NCBI GenBank assembly: GCA_964468345.1
Contig: CAYXVZ010000016.1
Span: forward strand, 29,290-93,289
Length of the DNA: 64,000 bases
Source: DALYLB01 sp964468345
GTDB lineage: Bacteria; Acidobacteriota; Blastocatellia; RBC074
Direction: 5' to 3'
Part shown: one piece after another, positions 29,172 to 40,022 of the stretch
How positions within the stretch are numbered: the stretch's first letter is position 1
How the letters are laid out: each line of letters begins with the position of its first letter
Made by a program: the position numbers and the translations under genes
Notes under the pieces: generated by a model
What the model saw: the letters and a program-made list of their open reading frames with translations, nothing else
Databases searched by the model: none
Told to the model about the DNA's origin: nothing

Positions 29172-29837
29172 TCACGAATTCGCGGCCCCGTTGCGCCAGA
29201 CATAGATGTTCCGGGCAATATCCTGTTCGAGCGCAATCTGGGTTTCTTCGCACTGCACCACGAAGCTCGGATATTTTTGCAGCAGCTTGATCGTTGCCCC
29301 GGGCGAGATGCCAAACGAGGAGAGTTTCTGCAGGCGGGTGATCTGCGCGGCGCTCAAATAAGCGACGCGGGCGCTTTCGCCGACGCCCAGCCGGTCGACC
29401 GAGGTGACCACCGCATCGATCTGGGCGGCGGCAAGGCGACAGCAATCGCCTTCGGGAATCGGATGATGATGCGGGCAAAAGCGCGGGTGGCCGAGCAGCG
29501 TGCAGATCGCATCGGTCACGCCGCGGGCCAGCAAATGCTCGAACTCGCATGCATCGGCTTCGCTCTCTTCCAGCGTCATGCCGATCACATCGACCACGAG
29601 GCGTTCGGCGAGGCGATGCCGGCGGATGATTTCGCCCGCCGTTTCCCGCCCCTTTTCCGTCAATCGAACTTCCCCTCCGCGCGGGCGCGTGATGTAGCCG
29701 TCGCGTTCACATTTCGCCAGCAATTCATCCGTAACTTCAACGCGAACCGCCCTGGCGACCTCTTCATCCGCGCGCTCTTCGCTGGTCCACGCCGCTTCGA
29801 GCAATTCGACCACATCCTGAGGAAGCCATTCATGCAT
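29172..29837 (-). CDS. DtxR/MntR-type metal-dependent repressor with FeoA-like C-terminus
   Basis: 221 residues. The N-terminus is a winged helix (VEVTDELLAKCERDGYITRPRGG in parts, RLTEKGRETA). A dimerisation and metal-binding domain follows with RRHRLAERLVVDVIGM, EADACEFEHLLARGV and HPRFCPHHHPIP, which supply the Glu/Cys/His ligands. The last 75 residues (DRLGVGESARVAYL, GISPGATIKLL) form the FeoA/SH3-like domain. This is a DtxR-family iron- or manganese-dependent repressor. It lies directly downstream of feoB on the same strand, separated only by a family D repeat, so it probably controls ferrous iron uptake. I could not identify its operator. Confidence 0.92.
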   Translation of the reverse strand: MHEWLPQDVVELLEAAWTSEERADEEVARAVRVEVTDELLAKCERDGYITRPRGGEVRLTEKGRETAGEIIRRHRLAERLVVDVIGMTLEESEADACEFEHLLARGVTDAICTLLGHPRFCPHHHPIPEGDCCRLAAAQIDAVVTSVDRLGVGESARVAYLSAAQITRLQKLSSFGISPGATIKLLQKYPSFVVQCEETQIALEQDIARNIYVWRNGAANS

Positions 29838-29869
29838 AGGTTGATTTCAATTTTTACCAAAGTAAAGTT

Positions 29870-29954
29870 TTGCCACAGAGGCACGGAGGCACAGAGAAGA
29901 AGACAAGAGTATCATCTCACCGCTCTCTCTGTGCCTCCGTGTCTCTGTGGCAAA
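29870..29954. repeat. Repeat family D hairpin
   Basis: TTTGCCACAGAGGCACGGAG at the left and TGCCTCCGTGTCTCTGTGGC plus an A-rich end at the right. It sits between feoB and the DtxR-type gene. On the transcribed strand the right-hand A-run precedes the hairpin and a T-run follows it, so it could attenuate read-through from feoB. Confidence 0.85.
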
Positions 29955-29963
29955 AAAATATCG

Positions 29964-32300
<2,337 letters not shown>

Positions 32301-32506
32301 GTCAGATCCGTATTTCCCTTTACCGCATTTTCCGAAGACGCCTATTATTCATCTAGAAAATGAAAATCGCAATCAGAATGCTCCAATGAAGGGAATTTGT
32401 CCCGGGCGCGCCCGGAGGGATCGTACCCGAAATATAGAGGAGGGCGAGTACAGATGGTTATGGACAACAGAGCGCATGGCACGGCGAAGCCGCAGCTTGA
32501 ACAAGA

Positions 32507-32617
32507 GAAATAGAGAAACAGCAGCAGGCGGAAATAACGGAACAAACGGAGCAGACAGCCTTTCTTTTCCGCTTGTTTCCTTATTTCCGCCGGTTGCTGT
32601 TTCTCTCCTTCCCACAA
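32507..32617. repeat. Repeat family C copy (diverged)
   Basis: GAGAAACAGCAGCAGGCGG and AAATAACGGAACAAACGGAG at the left, complemented by CTTATTTCCGCCGGTTGCTG at the right. The distinctive core AAATAACGGAACAAACG is shared with the copies at 32757, 38455, 38852 and 40172. A flanking module TTTCTTGCTCAAAAAACAAG follows at about 32624. Confidence 0.85.
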
Positions 32618-32668
32618 CCAAAATTTCTTGCTCAAAAAACAAGAAATTCCCTTGTGTTTCCTGAGGTT

Positions 32669-32999
32669 AGGGGGAGCTCGGCGCCGCTTTGGTAGTCCTT
32701 TGTAAAACAAAGTCGCAACTTCTTGTTTTTTGAGCAAGAAATTTGCGTTGTTGTAAGAGAGAGTACGGAACAAACGGAAATAACGGAACAAACGAATAAG
32801 AAAGACTGACGATTCCGTCTGTTCCGTTATTTCCGTTTGTTCCGTACTCTCTCTTCATTCCTTTGGTAGCGGCTTCGCTGCTCTGTGCTTGAAACCCGAT
32901 TATTGATTCAGATGCCTCGGGCGTCCTGAATTTTCGTGCTGTCAATCAACGAAGGAATACCAAAGCGGCGCCGAACTCGCCGCACTTCAGGCGCTTTGC
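32669..32999. repeat. Family F element split by a family C insertion
   Basis: GAGCTCGGCGCCGCTTTGG at the left and CCAAAGCGGCGCCGAACTC plus CGCCGCACTTCAGGCGC at the right are the two ends of an F element. Between them sit the TTCTTGTTTTTTGAGCAAG module and the complete C hairpin at 32757-32853. The simplest reading is insertion of one mobile palindrome into another. With the C copy to its left it fills the 731-bp gap; no gene is seen. Confidence 0.8.
32757..32853. repeat. Repeat family C copy
   Basis: GAGAGAGTACGGAACAAACG at the left, and TTCCGTTTGTTCCGTACTC followed by TCTC at the right, with AAATAACGGAACA and its complement inside. Nested in the family F element above. Confidence 0.9.
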
Positions 33000-33031
33000 G
33001 GATTCAAAAGATATGTTTTCTTTACGGCTTC

Positions 33032-34378
33032 TTATTGGATCTTCTTTGCCCGCGCCACTTCCTGGCCGGCATTCTGCACCACCAGATGCGTGATCTTTCC
33101 CTGGTCATCCTTGATGAAACGATAGGTCAGGTTTCGATTGGCCGGGGTGAAAAAATTGGTTTCGTTTTCCGGCATGAGTTCCTGTTTCTCGGCGTTCGCT
33201 CCCATTTGCATCATCAATTTATCGCCTTCGCGCGTAACGGCCACGGTAACCGACGGATTCGGCTGGTATTGGCCGATATACGCGTCGAAGATCTTTGCGT
33301 CGACTTTTGTGGCGGTGCGCTGTGGAACGAGACCGGGGATGTAGGTTTCCGCAACGCCGAGCGCAATTGCGCCCGGATTGGCATTGTCCGAATTCGTCAG
33401 GACAATCACGGTGAGCTTATCATCCAGATAGCGCGAAATCGTCGCGCGAAATCCGGGCAGCGAGCCGCCATGCGAGACGCGCTTGTGGCCGCCGGTGGCG
33501 CCCACTTCCCATCCGAATCCATACGGATGCGTGGCTCCGCTGTTGAGTTTGACCGGCGTCCACATCAGCTCGCGCGTGGCCGCGTTGAGAATCTGGTCGG
33601 TATAAAGAACCGCATCCCATTTCGCCAGATCGAGAACGGTGGAAAGGAACGCGCCGCTCGGACGCAAGGCAAGATAGCTCTCGGCGTTTCTCAGCTTGCC
33701 ATCGCGCAGGACATAGCCATCCGCGCGGTTCGAAACGACCTCCGTCAAGGTCGTCGTGCGGGTGGCGCTCATGCCGAGAGGCTGAAAGACGCGCTCCTGC
33801 AGATATTCGCTCCATGGTTTGCCCGATACTTTCCGAATAATCTCCGCCAGCGAGAAATAGCCAACATTGCAGTACTCCCATTTCTCTCCCGGCGTGAACC
33901 GGAGCGGCAACGGATAGGCGGTCTTGATGACCTCGGCGTCCTCTTGAATCCTGGCGGGATTGAAGCCGGGCGCTTCCCGCACGATGCCCGAAGTGTGCGT
34001 GAGAAGGTGACGGATATTGATGTCCTTCCAGGTGTCGGGCGTGCCCTCCAGATACTTGCTGATTTTGTCATCGAGACTCAATCGTCCATCCTGAAATAAG
34101 AGAAGGATTCCGGCAGCGATCAACTGCTTGCTGACGGAGCCGATCTGATAGACGGTCTCTGCCCGCGCCGGAAGATTGTGTTCGACATTCGCCAGGCCAT
34201 AGCCCTCCGCCTTGATGACCTTGCCTTCCTTGACGACAGCCACCGATGCGCCTGTGATTCGCTGCCGTTGCATTTCGGCTTTGACGAAGTCGTCGACTTT
34301 ATCCGCTTTTGCCACGGCCGATGCCATGAGCACTAGAATCAGGGAATACAGCAGTAAATGCTGGATGCGTCGTTTCAT
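33032..34378 (-). CDS. Secreted serine hydrolase (class C beta-lactamase fold) with C-terminal extension
   Basis: 448 residues: signal peptide (hydrophobic 8-21, cleavage near AKA-DK), nucleophile SVSK at 81-84, the Tyr motif YCNVGY, and HGGSLPGFRA as the third conserved box. These place it with class C-like esterases and peptidases. The last 100 residues form a separate beta-rich domain (YIGQYQPNPSVTVAVTREGD in parts, ending RFIKDDQGKITHLVVQ), the DUF3471-like lid seen in many secreted members. It is a distant paralog of the enzyme at 11266. Its substrate, ester or D-amino-acid peptide, cannot be told from sequence. Confidence 0.91.
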   Translation of the reverse strand: MKRRIQHLLLYSLILVLMASAVAKADKVDDFVKAEMQRQRITGASVAVVKEGKVIKAEGYGLANVEHNLPARAETVYQIGSVSKQLIAAGILLLFQDGRLSLDDKISKYLEGTPDTWKDINIRHLLTHTSGIVREAPGFNPARIQEDAEVIKTAYPLPLRFTPGEKWEYCNVGYFSLAEIIRKVSGKPWSEYLQERVFQPLGMSATRTTTLTEVVSNRADGYVLRDGKLRNAESYLALRPSGAFLSTVLDLAKWDAVLYTDQILNAATRELMWTPVKLNSGATHPYGFGWEVGATGGHKRVSHGGSLPGFRATISRYLDDKLTVIVLTNSDNANPGAIALGVAETYIPGLVPQRTATKVDAKIFDAYIGQYQPNPSVTVAVTREGDKLMMQMGANAEKQELMPENETNFFTPANRNLTYRFIKDDQGKITHLVVQNAGQEVARAKKIQ

Positions 34379-34474
34379 AATTCAATCTCCAATTCGAGGG
34401 AATACAGCAGGTAATTACAAAACGCTCCGAGGGCGTCTTTCATTAACGGAGAATCTGCAAGTAATGCGACGCTG

Positions 34475-35299
34475 TTACGGGCGGCGTCCTTCCGCCCAGG
34501 AAACCGCATACCAGAGCGTCGCCGCGGCGTCGCCGCTCCATGCATGCAAATCCGCAATCGCTCCGTCAAACCGTTCGGCATCGAGCAATCCGGCTTCGAG
34601 CACGGTCCCGCGCGCGCCGTTGATCACGTTAATCAGATTGGTGACGTAATGCCCAAAATGCGGCTCGCCCGCGCAACTGCCGAAAAAGATGAAGGTGTTG
34701 CGAACAGGCGTTGCGCCCGCTGCGCGCAACAGCCCCACCAGCCGGCGGCCGATCACGGGATCATTTCCCAAATATTCAAAGCTGCGTTGATAGGCGTGCC
34801 AGAAAGCGGGGAAACTAGCCGGTTCGGGCCAGAGTCGCAACAACTCGTGATCGTCGTCTTCCAATATGATGCGTCCGCCGGGACGCACGGCACGCACCAT
34901 CGCCTGCACCACGGGCAAGGGATCTCGCAGGTGTTCGAGCAAAAAGCGCGTGTGCGCCAGATCGAAGGAGCCCCACTCCTCCGCGCGCAAGGGCAGTTGC
35001 GATGCATCGCCTTGCCGGAATTCGACCAGGCCGCTCTCGCCCGCCAGCGCGGCCAAGCGTTCGGCCTCCGCAAGCTGCTCGATGCTGCGCTCGATGCCGA
35101 GCACGCGCGCGTCATGCACACGCGCCATGGCCCGCGATAACTGGCCCAGGCCGCAGCCCACATCCAGAATGCGTTCGCCGCCCTGCAATTGCAATTCGCG
35201 CAGCGAACCGACGTTCAACAAATCGTTCAACAGTGAGAGCCGGGCCTGTTCCTCAGGATCCGTGCCATGAATATAAGCGGATTCTGTTTCGTTACTCAT
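34475..35299 (-). CDS. SAM-dependent methyltransferase (class I)
   Basis: 274 residues. Motif I ILDVGCGLGQLSRAMA, the acidic end of strand 2 (VLGIERS), the motif FRQGDASQLPL and the post-motif FDLAHTRFLLEHLRDP together define the UbiE/methyltransf_11-type fold. The C-terminal part (about 180-274) is a substrate-facing helical cap. It could methylate a small molecule or lipid. It is in the same direction as the YceI gene upstream (45-base gap) and the serine hydrolase downstream; no shared pathway is evident. Confidence 0.88.
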   Translation of the reverse strand: MSNETESAYIHGTDPEEQARLSLLNDLLNVGSLRELQLQGGERILDVGCGLGQLSRAMARVHDARVLGIERSIEQLAEAERLAALAGESGLVEFRQGDASQLPLRAEEWGSFDLAHTRFLLEHLRDPLPVVQAMVRAVRPGGRIILEDDDHELLRLWPEPASFPAFWHAYQRSFEYLGNDPVIGRRLVGLLRAAGATPVRNTFIFFGSCAGEPHFGHYVTNLINVINGARGTVLEAGLLDAERFDGAIADLHAWSGDAAATLWYAVSWAEGRRP

Positions 35300-35343
35300 G
35301 ATGGGCGAAAAATATCGCTGAATTGCCCGGCGCGCAATTGCCG

Positions 35344-35916
35344 CTATTTCATTTTCGTCGCCTGCACCGAAGCGGTCACGAGAACATCCCGGCCGATCAG
35401 GCCGCGGGCATAGCGGATGCCGAAATCAAATCGATCCAGCCGGCAGCGGACCGCGTAATAGGCCACTTCCTCGCCTTGCGGCGATTGGCTGCGATCCGTT
35501 TCCAGTATGTCGAGCATGACCTCGCGGCTGATGCCGCGGATTTCAAGATTCCCCGTCACATGCAGCGCATCCCGATCGCGCCCCCGCTCCACCTTGGTGC
35601 TTTGAAATCGAATCTCGGGGAAATTCTCGACCGAAAGAAAAGCCACTGAGCGCAGATGGGAATCCCGTTGGCTATTCCCGGTGTGAATGCTTGCGGCGCG
35701 GATCGTGAAGGACACTTTCGACCGGCGCAATTCGTCCTCGTCCAGCTCGATGATTCCGTTGAAGTCCCTGAATTCTCCGGTGACGGAAAACAGGCGCACG
35801 ACCTTGCTGCTGAATTGAAGAGTTGTATAGCGAGGTTCCACCGTCCAGTTCGTGATTCCCTGGTTTGGTGAAATGGAGGGTGTTTGCACAAGAAGCCCCT
35901 GTCGCAATGGATCCAT
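35344..35916 (-). CDS. YceI family lipocalin-like protein
   Basis: 190 residues with the YceI beta-barrel pattern: NWTVEPRYTTLQFSSKV, GEFRDFNGIIELDEDEL, IHTGNSQRDSHLRS, FPEIRFQSTKVERG, and a terminal DVLVTASVQATK. The family binds polyisoprenoid or other hydrophobic ligands. No signal peptide is seen, so this copy is probably cytoplasmic, unlike E. coli YceI. Substrate and partners unknown. Confidence 0.9.
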   Translation of the reverse strand: MDPLRQGLLVQTPSISPNQGITNWTVEPRYTTLQFSSKVVRLFSVTGEFRDFNGIIELDEDELRRSKVSFTIRAASIHTGNSQRDSHLRSVAFLSVENFPEIRFQSTKVERGRDRDALHVTGNLEIRGISREVMLDILETDRSQSPQGEEVAYYAVRCRLDRFDFGIRYARGLIGRDVLVTASVQATKMK

Positions 35917-36135
35917 GACGCGAACTCCTTTGAGTATCGAAATCGGGCTTTAAAGTAAGATATCGCCGAAATGACCTGAGGATGGTTTCAATTGTTATGC
36001 CGCAGAGGAAGTGAAGCCAAGTCCATTTTTGGCAACAACGTTTGTTACGAAGCCATTGAAAGTGTGTCCGATTTCGAAAGAAGTGGATCCCGCAATCGGG
36101 ATGGTCTGATCGCGGGATCCGATCGCCAATGAATA

Positions 36136-36260
36136 AGATCGGTTTTCACTTCGGCATACGGGGTTGCCACAGAGTCACAGAGGCACAGAGCCAATCCGTG
36201 ATTTTTCTCTGTGACTCCGTGCCTCTGTGGCAGGCCGTACGTGCAACTGCAAACCGATCT
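36136..36260. repeat. Repeat family D, complete element
   Basis: Bounded by AGATCGG (36136-36142) and CCGATCT (36254-36260), with sub-terminal TTTTCACTTCGGCATACGG and CGTACGTGCAACTGCAAA and the core TGCCACAGAGTCACAGAGGC with its complement. It abuts family B at the shared CT. A separate GGATCCCGC...GCGGGATCC stem is at about 36084-36121. Confidence 0.85.
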
Positions 36261-36405
36261 AAATCAAGCCAAGCAAGAAAGGCACAACCACGAAGAAACG
36301 AAGAACACGAAGAAAAGATAGAACTCATACTGTATGCGTCTTTCTTCGTGCTCTTCGTTTCTTCGTGGTAAACGCTTTGTCCCAAAGTTATTCGCACGGA
36401 TTTAG
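36259..36405. repeat. Repeat family B, complete MITE-like element
   Basis: 147 bp bounded by CTAAATC and GATTTAG, with the core CCACGAAGAAACGAAGAAC and complement (36288-36369) and sub-terminal AGCAAGAAAGGCACAA and CTTTGTCCCAAAG. The same ends and core recur at 40023-40332, 43991-44136 and 58614-58761. No target-site duplication is certain. Confidence 0.88.
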
Positions 36406-36458
36406 ATTCCAGCTTTTTGGAAAGTCTGCCGATCTTTGTTGAAGCGGCTTTATCGCAA

Positions 36459-36695
36459 TCATTCGGCCCGCAATGCAACGATTGGATCGACCTTTGTGCG
36501 CGGCGAGCCGGGAGAGAGCAGGCCAGCAGTAAGACCACTGGCAACGGGCGCCATTCCCTGCCACAAGACCATTCGCCGCACATCCCCCGCGTTGCGCGCC
36601 CAAGGCCATGCGGATGCCCATCTTGCGATCACTGCGTGCAACGAGATTTGTATTGATCCGGCAATGAATAGAGCAGCCAGGCATGGCTGCGAACT
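36459..36695 (-). pseudogene. Remnant of a third ADOP permease (C-terminal end)
   Basis: Minus-strand translation gives DRKMGIRMALGAQRG, then an extra G shifts frame and the second frame continues DVRRMVLWQGMAPVASGLTAG and, after loss of about 45 residues, PRTKVDPIVALRAE and a stop. The intact paralogs read NEIGIRMALGAQGGDV and end ARRASRLDPLVGL or ARRASKVDPIVAL. So at least one frameshift, one internal deletion and loss of the first 700 or more residues have occurred. It is divergent from padR, matching the common padR-permease pairing. Confidence 0.85.
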
Positions 36696-36731
36696 GCGCG
36701 AAATTTGGCAGCCGGCAGGCTTCAGGGTATG

Positions 36732-36748
36732 ATGTAGTCTTTCTACAT
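36732..36748. promoter_or_regulatory. Putative PadR operator
   Basis: ATGTAGTCTTTCTACAT, a 17-bp dyad with ATGTAG/CTACAT arms, 26 bases before the padR start and facing the permease remnant. PadR regulators typically bind ATGT...ACAT dyads in their own promoters, so autoregulation is likely. Confidence 0.7.
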
Positions 36749-36774
36749 CTATTCGTGCCCAATAAAGGAAGCCA

Positions 36775-37131
36775 ATGAAACAGCGCTATCAAAATCGGAT
36801 TGAATTGTTGCAGGGAACGCTCGACCTGCTCATCCTACAGACGTTGCAATGGGGGCCACGCCACGGCTATGGCATCAGTATGGCAATCCGCGCTGGCTCC
36901 GGCGAAGTGCTGCAGGTAGATACCGGATCGCTGTATCCAGCGCTGCATCGCCTGGAAAAGAAAAAGTGGATCAGTTCGGAATGGGCTACATCGGAGAACA
37001 ACCAGCGCGTGAAAAACTACCGCCTGACTGCGGCAGGCAAAAAACAATTGGCGGCCGAACGTTCCAATTGGGAAAAACTGACTTCCGCCATGGCCGGGAT
37101 CCTGAACCCCTCAGGGCCCGAGACTCCCTGA
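36775..37131 (+). CDS. PadR family transcriptional regulator
   Basis: 118 residues of the short PadR subfamily: LLQGTLDLLILQTL, GPRHGYGISMAI, the recognition-wing region DTGSLYPALHRLEKKKWI, YRLTAAGKKQL, and a C-terminal dimerisation helix. In Acidobacteriota such genes usually precede an ADOP permease and respond to toxic compounds. Here the neighbouring permease is decayed on the opposite strand, so the regulator may be an orphan or may act on the two intact permeases elsewhere in the window. An AAAGGAAG site precedes the ATG. Confidence 0.93.
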   Translation: MKQRYQNRIELLQGTLDLLILQTLQWGPRHGYGISMAIRAGSGEVLQVDTGSLYPALHRLEKKKWISSEWATSENNQRVKNYRLTAAGKKQLAAERSNWEKLTSAMAGILNPSGPETP

Positions 37132-37180
37132 ATCCACAGGGCAGAAGCGAAGACGGAGAGACGGAGATCGGAAGCAGAGT

Positions 37181-37254
37181 GAAACCGCCAAGAAGCCAAG
37201 GGCGCCAAGCAGAAATGTACCTATTCTTGGCGCCCTTGGCTTCTTGGCGGTTTC
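37181..37254. repeat. Perfect 29-bp inverted repeat after padR
   Basis: Arms 37181-37209 and 37226-37254, containing CCGCCAAGAAGCCAAGGGCG and its exact complement around a 16-base loop. It starts 50 bases after the padR stop and could terminate transcription, though no clean T-run follows. No other copy is seen in the window. Confidence 0.85.
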
Positions 37255-37359
37255 TTGTTTCGAAAGGTTCATCTACTGTAAACATTCTCAAGGAAAGTGA
37301 AGCTAACAGGAGGCCCCACGGCTATTTCCGCTTCCGGCGAGAACACATACAATCGCCGT

Positions 37360-38442
37360 ATGACGAACAACAAGATCGCTTCCCGTCGGATTCGCAGCCA
37401 GTGCCTGGCTGAAAGCCCGCTGCGGAACCCCGCGGAGGTCGTGCAATGGCTTGGCGCCGTACAGGCGCAGGACTATGCCGGCGCCAAATGGGCGCTGGCC
37501 ATACGATCCACCGGGCGATCCACCTGCATCACGGATGCGCAGGTCGATCAGGCGTTGGCTGAGGGAACGATTCTGCGGACTCACGTGCTGCGTCCGACCT
37601 GGCATTTCGTCACGCCCGCGGACATTCGATGGCTTCTGCGCCTGACGGGGCCGCGCGTGAATGCCGTCAACGGCCATATGTATCGCAAGTACGAACTGGA
37701 TGAAGCGGTTTTCAAGAAAAGCAATGCCGCGCTGGCAAAAGCGCTCGGCGATGGCAGGCACCTCACGCGGGCCGAACTGGCGGCCCATCTCGAACGAAAA
37801 GGAATCGATACAAGCGATCCGGTTCGCCTGGTCTATCTCATTCAACGAGCGGAACTCGAGGAAATCCTCTGCAGCGGCCCGCGGCAGGGCAAACAATTCA
37901 CCTATGCCCTGCTCGACGACCGCGCGCCGCAGAATGCAGCCTATGTTCGGGACGAGGCCTTGGCGGAAATCTGCCTGCGTTTTTTCACCAGCCGCGGCCC
38001 GGCGACGATCAAGGATTTCGTCTGGTGGTCCGGACTGACGATCGCCGATGCCAGGGAAGGCATCGATCTGGCGGGCAACCGGCTGATTCGGGAAACGATC
38101 GGAGAGATTGACTATCTGGCCGCGGAAAATTCCACCGCAACGTCGCGCACGGCGCCTCTCGCGCATCTGCTGCCAACTTATGATGAATACTTGATTGCTT
38201 ACAAGGATCGCAGCGCTTCGGTGGAAGAAGCCTATGCCGAACGCATCCTGAGCGGCGCAGTGTTCACGTCAACCATCGTGATCAAAGGGCAGGTTGTCGG
38301 CGTATGGAAACGCGCGCTGAGCAAACGATCCGTTCGGATTGAATTGAATCCCTTCCGGCCGCTGACTCAACCGGAAAAAAAAGCCATTGAAATATGCGCC
38401 CAGGCATACGGCGAATTTCTCGGCCTGCCGGTCGAGCTATAA
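37360..38442 (+). CDS. Winged-helix HTH_42 family protein (YcaQ/AlkX-like)
   Basis: 360 residues from the ATG at 37360; an in-frame GTG at 37297 would add 21 residues without homology. Family landmarks: RIRSQCLAESPLRNPAEVVQWL, GAVQAQDYAGAKWAL (the QAQDY box), ILRTHVLRPTWHFVTP, RPWW-like FVWWSGLTIADA, and LLPTYDEYLIAYKDR near the end. Members are winged-helix DNA-binding proteins or DNA glycosylases related to YcaQ, which unhooks interstrand crosslinks. The conserved QxQ and TWH motifs support the glycosylase-like group, but activity is inferred. It stands alone between repeat clusters. Confidence 0.88.
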   Translation: MTNNKIASRRIRSQCLAESPLRNPAEVVQWLGAVQAQDYAGAKWALAIRSTGRSTCITDAQVDQALAEGTILRTHVLRPTWHFVTPADIRWLLRLTGPRVNAVNGHMYRKYELDEAVFKKSNAALAKALGDGRHLTRAELAAHLERKGIDTSDPVRLVYLIQRAELEEILCSGPRQGKQFTYALLDDRAPQNAAYVRDEALAEICLRFFTSRGPATIKDFVWWSGLTIADAREGIDLAGNRLIRETIGEIDYLAAENSTATSRTAPLAHLLPTYDEYLIAYKDRSASVEEAYAERILSGAVFTSTIVIKGQVVGVWKRALSKRSVRIELNPFRPLTQPEKKAIEICAQAYGEFLGLPVEL

Positions 38443-38454
38443 CACAGGAGAAAA

Positions 38455-38541
38455 CGAGAGTACGTAACAAACGAAAATAACGAAACAGACGAAATTTTTA
38501 TAGCTTTCGTATGTTTCGTTATTTCCGTTTGTTCTGTATTT
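38455..38541. repeat. Repeat family C copy
   Basis: GAGAGTACGTAACAAACG and AAATAACGAAACAGACG at the left; CGTATGTTTCGTTATTTCCG and TTTGTTCTGTATT at the right. It is followed near 38565 by a degenerate AAGAAACTTGCTGAAAAAC module. Part of the 491-bp gene-free gap 38443-38933. Confidence 0.85.
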
Positions 38542-38638
38542 ACCCTGCCTACCGCCAATCAAGAAACTTGCTGAAAAACATGATTTTTGAAGTTTGTAGC
38601 ATAGAGAAAAAGGAGAGTTACTTACTCATTGGATTTCG

Positions 38639-38827
38639 TCCCGGAGGGACGATGTGAATTTAGGCAGGCCGTTCACGGCATGTACTTGCAATAATAAATT
38701 TCACCATCCCATCGGGACGGTGCGAAATTATATCCATTGATTCGCTGCGTCCCTACGGGACGCCCTCATCTGACTACTGCCACAGGCCGTGAACGGCCTG
38801 CCTAAATTCACATCGTCCCTCCGGGAC
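38639..38827. repeat. Repeat family G, perfect 42-bp inverted repeat
   Basis: Arms 38639-38680 and 38786-38827 are exact complements, starting GTCCCGGAGGGACGATG and containing AATTTAGGCAGGCCGTTC. The centre holds weaker CCATCCCATCGGGACGG and GCGTCCCTACGGGACGC stems, as if the outer module had been copied inward. GTCCCGGGCG...GGAGGGA near 32400 may be a fragment of it. Confidence 0.92.
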
Positions 38828-38851
38828 GGAGGCCCCGTGAGGAATTACAAA

Positions 38852-38927
38852 GAGAGAGTACGAAACATACGAAAGAAATAAATACTTTCGTATGTTTCGT
38901 TATTTTCGTTTGTTTCGTACTCTCTCT
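38852..38927. repeat. Repeat family C copy
   Basis: AGAGAGAGTACGAAACATAC at the left and TTTGTTTCGTACTCTCTCT at the right with CGTATGTTTCGTTATTTTCG between. It ends six bases before the stop codon of the minus-strand cupin gene. Confidence 0.88.
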
Positions 38928-38933
38928 ATATCT

Positions 38934-39983
38934 TCATTGCTTCACACCGATTTCAACCACCAACATTTCAACGCCCTTCTCTGCTCGGGTCGTGAATTCC
39001 TTCCCGGCAGGCAAGACACAACAATCATCCTCCCGCAGCCATTGCATCTCATCGAGCATGAGTTCCCCTCGCAGTACGTAAAGGAAAAACAGCTCATTAC
39101 GATGCGAGAGCGTAGTCCGCCCGAAAGCCCGGATTGCCTGTACCGAGGCGAAGCCCTGTGTCGCCGCGGCGATGCCCGTATCGCGCGCCTCACAGTTTTC
39201 CATCGTCCAGGGCCGCCATGTCGACTCCGCCGCGATATGCCGCACGAATCGTTGGCCGGAAAAATCGCGCTCGGGCCGCATGACGCCCGTCGGCAGGCTC
39301 AACGCATGATCGACATAGGTTTCGTGAACGGCGGGCGACGCGATCTCAATGACCTCCAGTCCGGCGGAGGCCTCCAGGACGCGATGCCGGATTTCAGGCG
39401 GCTGCAGGACGCAGTCGCCGGCGTGCAGAACAAAGGGCGGTCCCTGATCCTCATAGACCACGCGAACCCACCCCTTTCGGCAATAGATCATTTGAAAACG
39501 GACGCGATGATAGTGAACATAATCGGGCACTTCGCCACCCTGCGGAATGCGGATCTGCGAAGCGATGAAACGGCCGCCCAATCGGCCGGGAATCAGATCG
39601 CGATACTTCATGCCCGCCCGCCCTTCAATCCAGGCATCGCTCTCGCCTTGCCGCTGGATCAGCAATCCCGGTTGCGGCGCGTCGGGCAGGACAATGGCGG
39701 CGCGCGAATCGACGAGCCATACGCGAAATCCGGAAGGCCCTTCGATAATCTGCTCGGGAAACGCTCCCTGCAATCGCAGTTGCATGGGCGCCGTCAGTGC
39801 GGCCGTTTCCAGCCGGAGGGAAATTCCATAGCCCGTCACAACCGCGGTCCGCGGCTCATCGGCCGGAAAGATCATCTCGAGGCGAAATCCCAGGCGATCG
39901 ACGAGAAAGGCAAGCATCTCCCCCAGGTTTTCACAGGGCAGGATGATTTGTGCCGTCTGAATCTGATTGCGAAGTTCGGTCAT
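38934..39983 (-). CDS. VOC-like / bicupin fusion protein
   Basis: 349 residues. The N-terminus (about 1-115) resembles a glyoxalase/VOC half: QTAQIILPCENLGEMLAFLVDRLGFRLE, with GPSGFRVWLVD strands. Two cupin barrels follow: the first (about 135-230) has VHYHRVRFQMIYCRKG and LHAGDCVLQPPEIRHRVLE; the second (about 260-349) has TLSHRNELFFLYVLRGE and the metal-poor motif DDCCVLPAGKEFTTRAE. The first cupin keeps His/Glu-type ligands and may bind metal; the second looks degenerate. Function unknown; sensing or isomerising a small carboxylate is possible. Confidence 0.78.
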   Translation of the reverse strand: MTELRNQIQTAQIILPCENLGEMLAFLVDRLGFRLEMIFPADEPRTAVVTGYGISLRLETAALTAPMQLRLQGAFPEQIIEGPSGFRVWLVDSRAAIVLPDAPQPGLLIQRQGESDAWIEGRAGMKYRDLIPGRLGGRFIASQIRIPQGGEVPDYVHYHRVRFQMIYCRKGWVRVVYEDQGPPFVLHAGDCVLQPPEIRHRVLEASAGLEVIEIASPAVHETYVDHALSLPTGVMRPERDFSGQRFVRHIAAESTWRPWTMENCEARDTGIAAATQGFASVQAIRAFGRTTLSHRNELFFLYVLRGELMLDEMQWLREDDCCVLPAGKEFTTRAEKGVEMLVVEIGVKQ

Positions 39984-40022
39984 ACGTTCGTAGTACCGCT
40001 TTCCGGCGAAAGGGTCACCATT

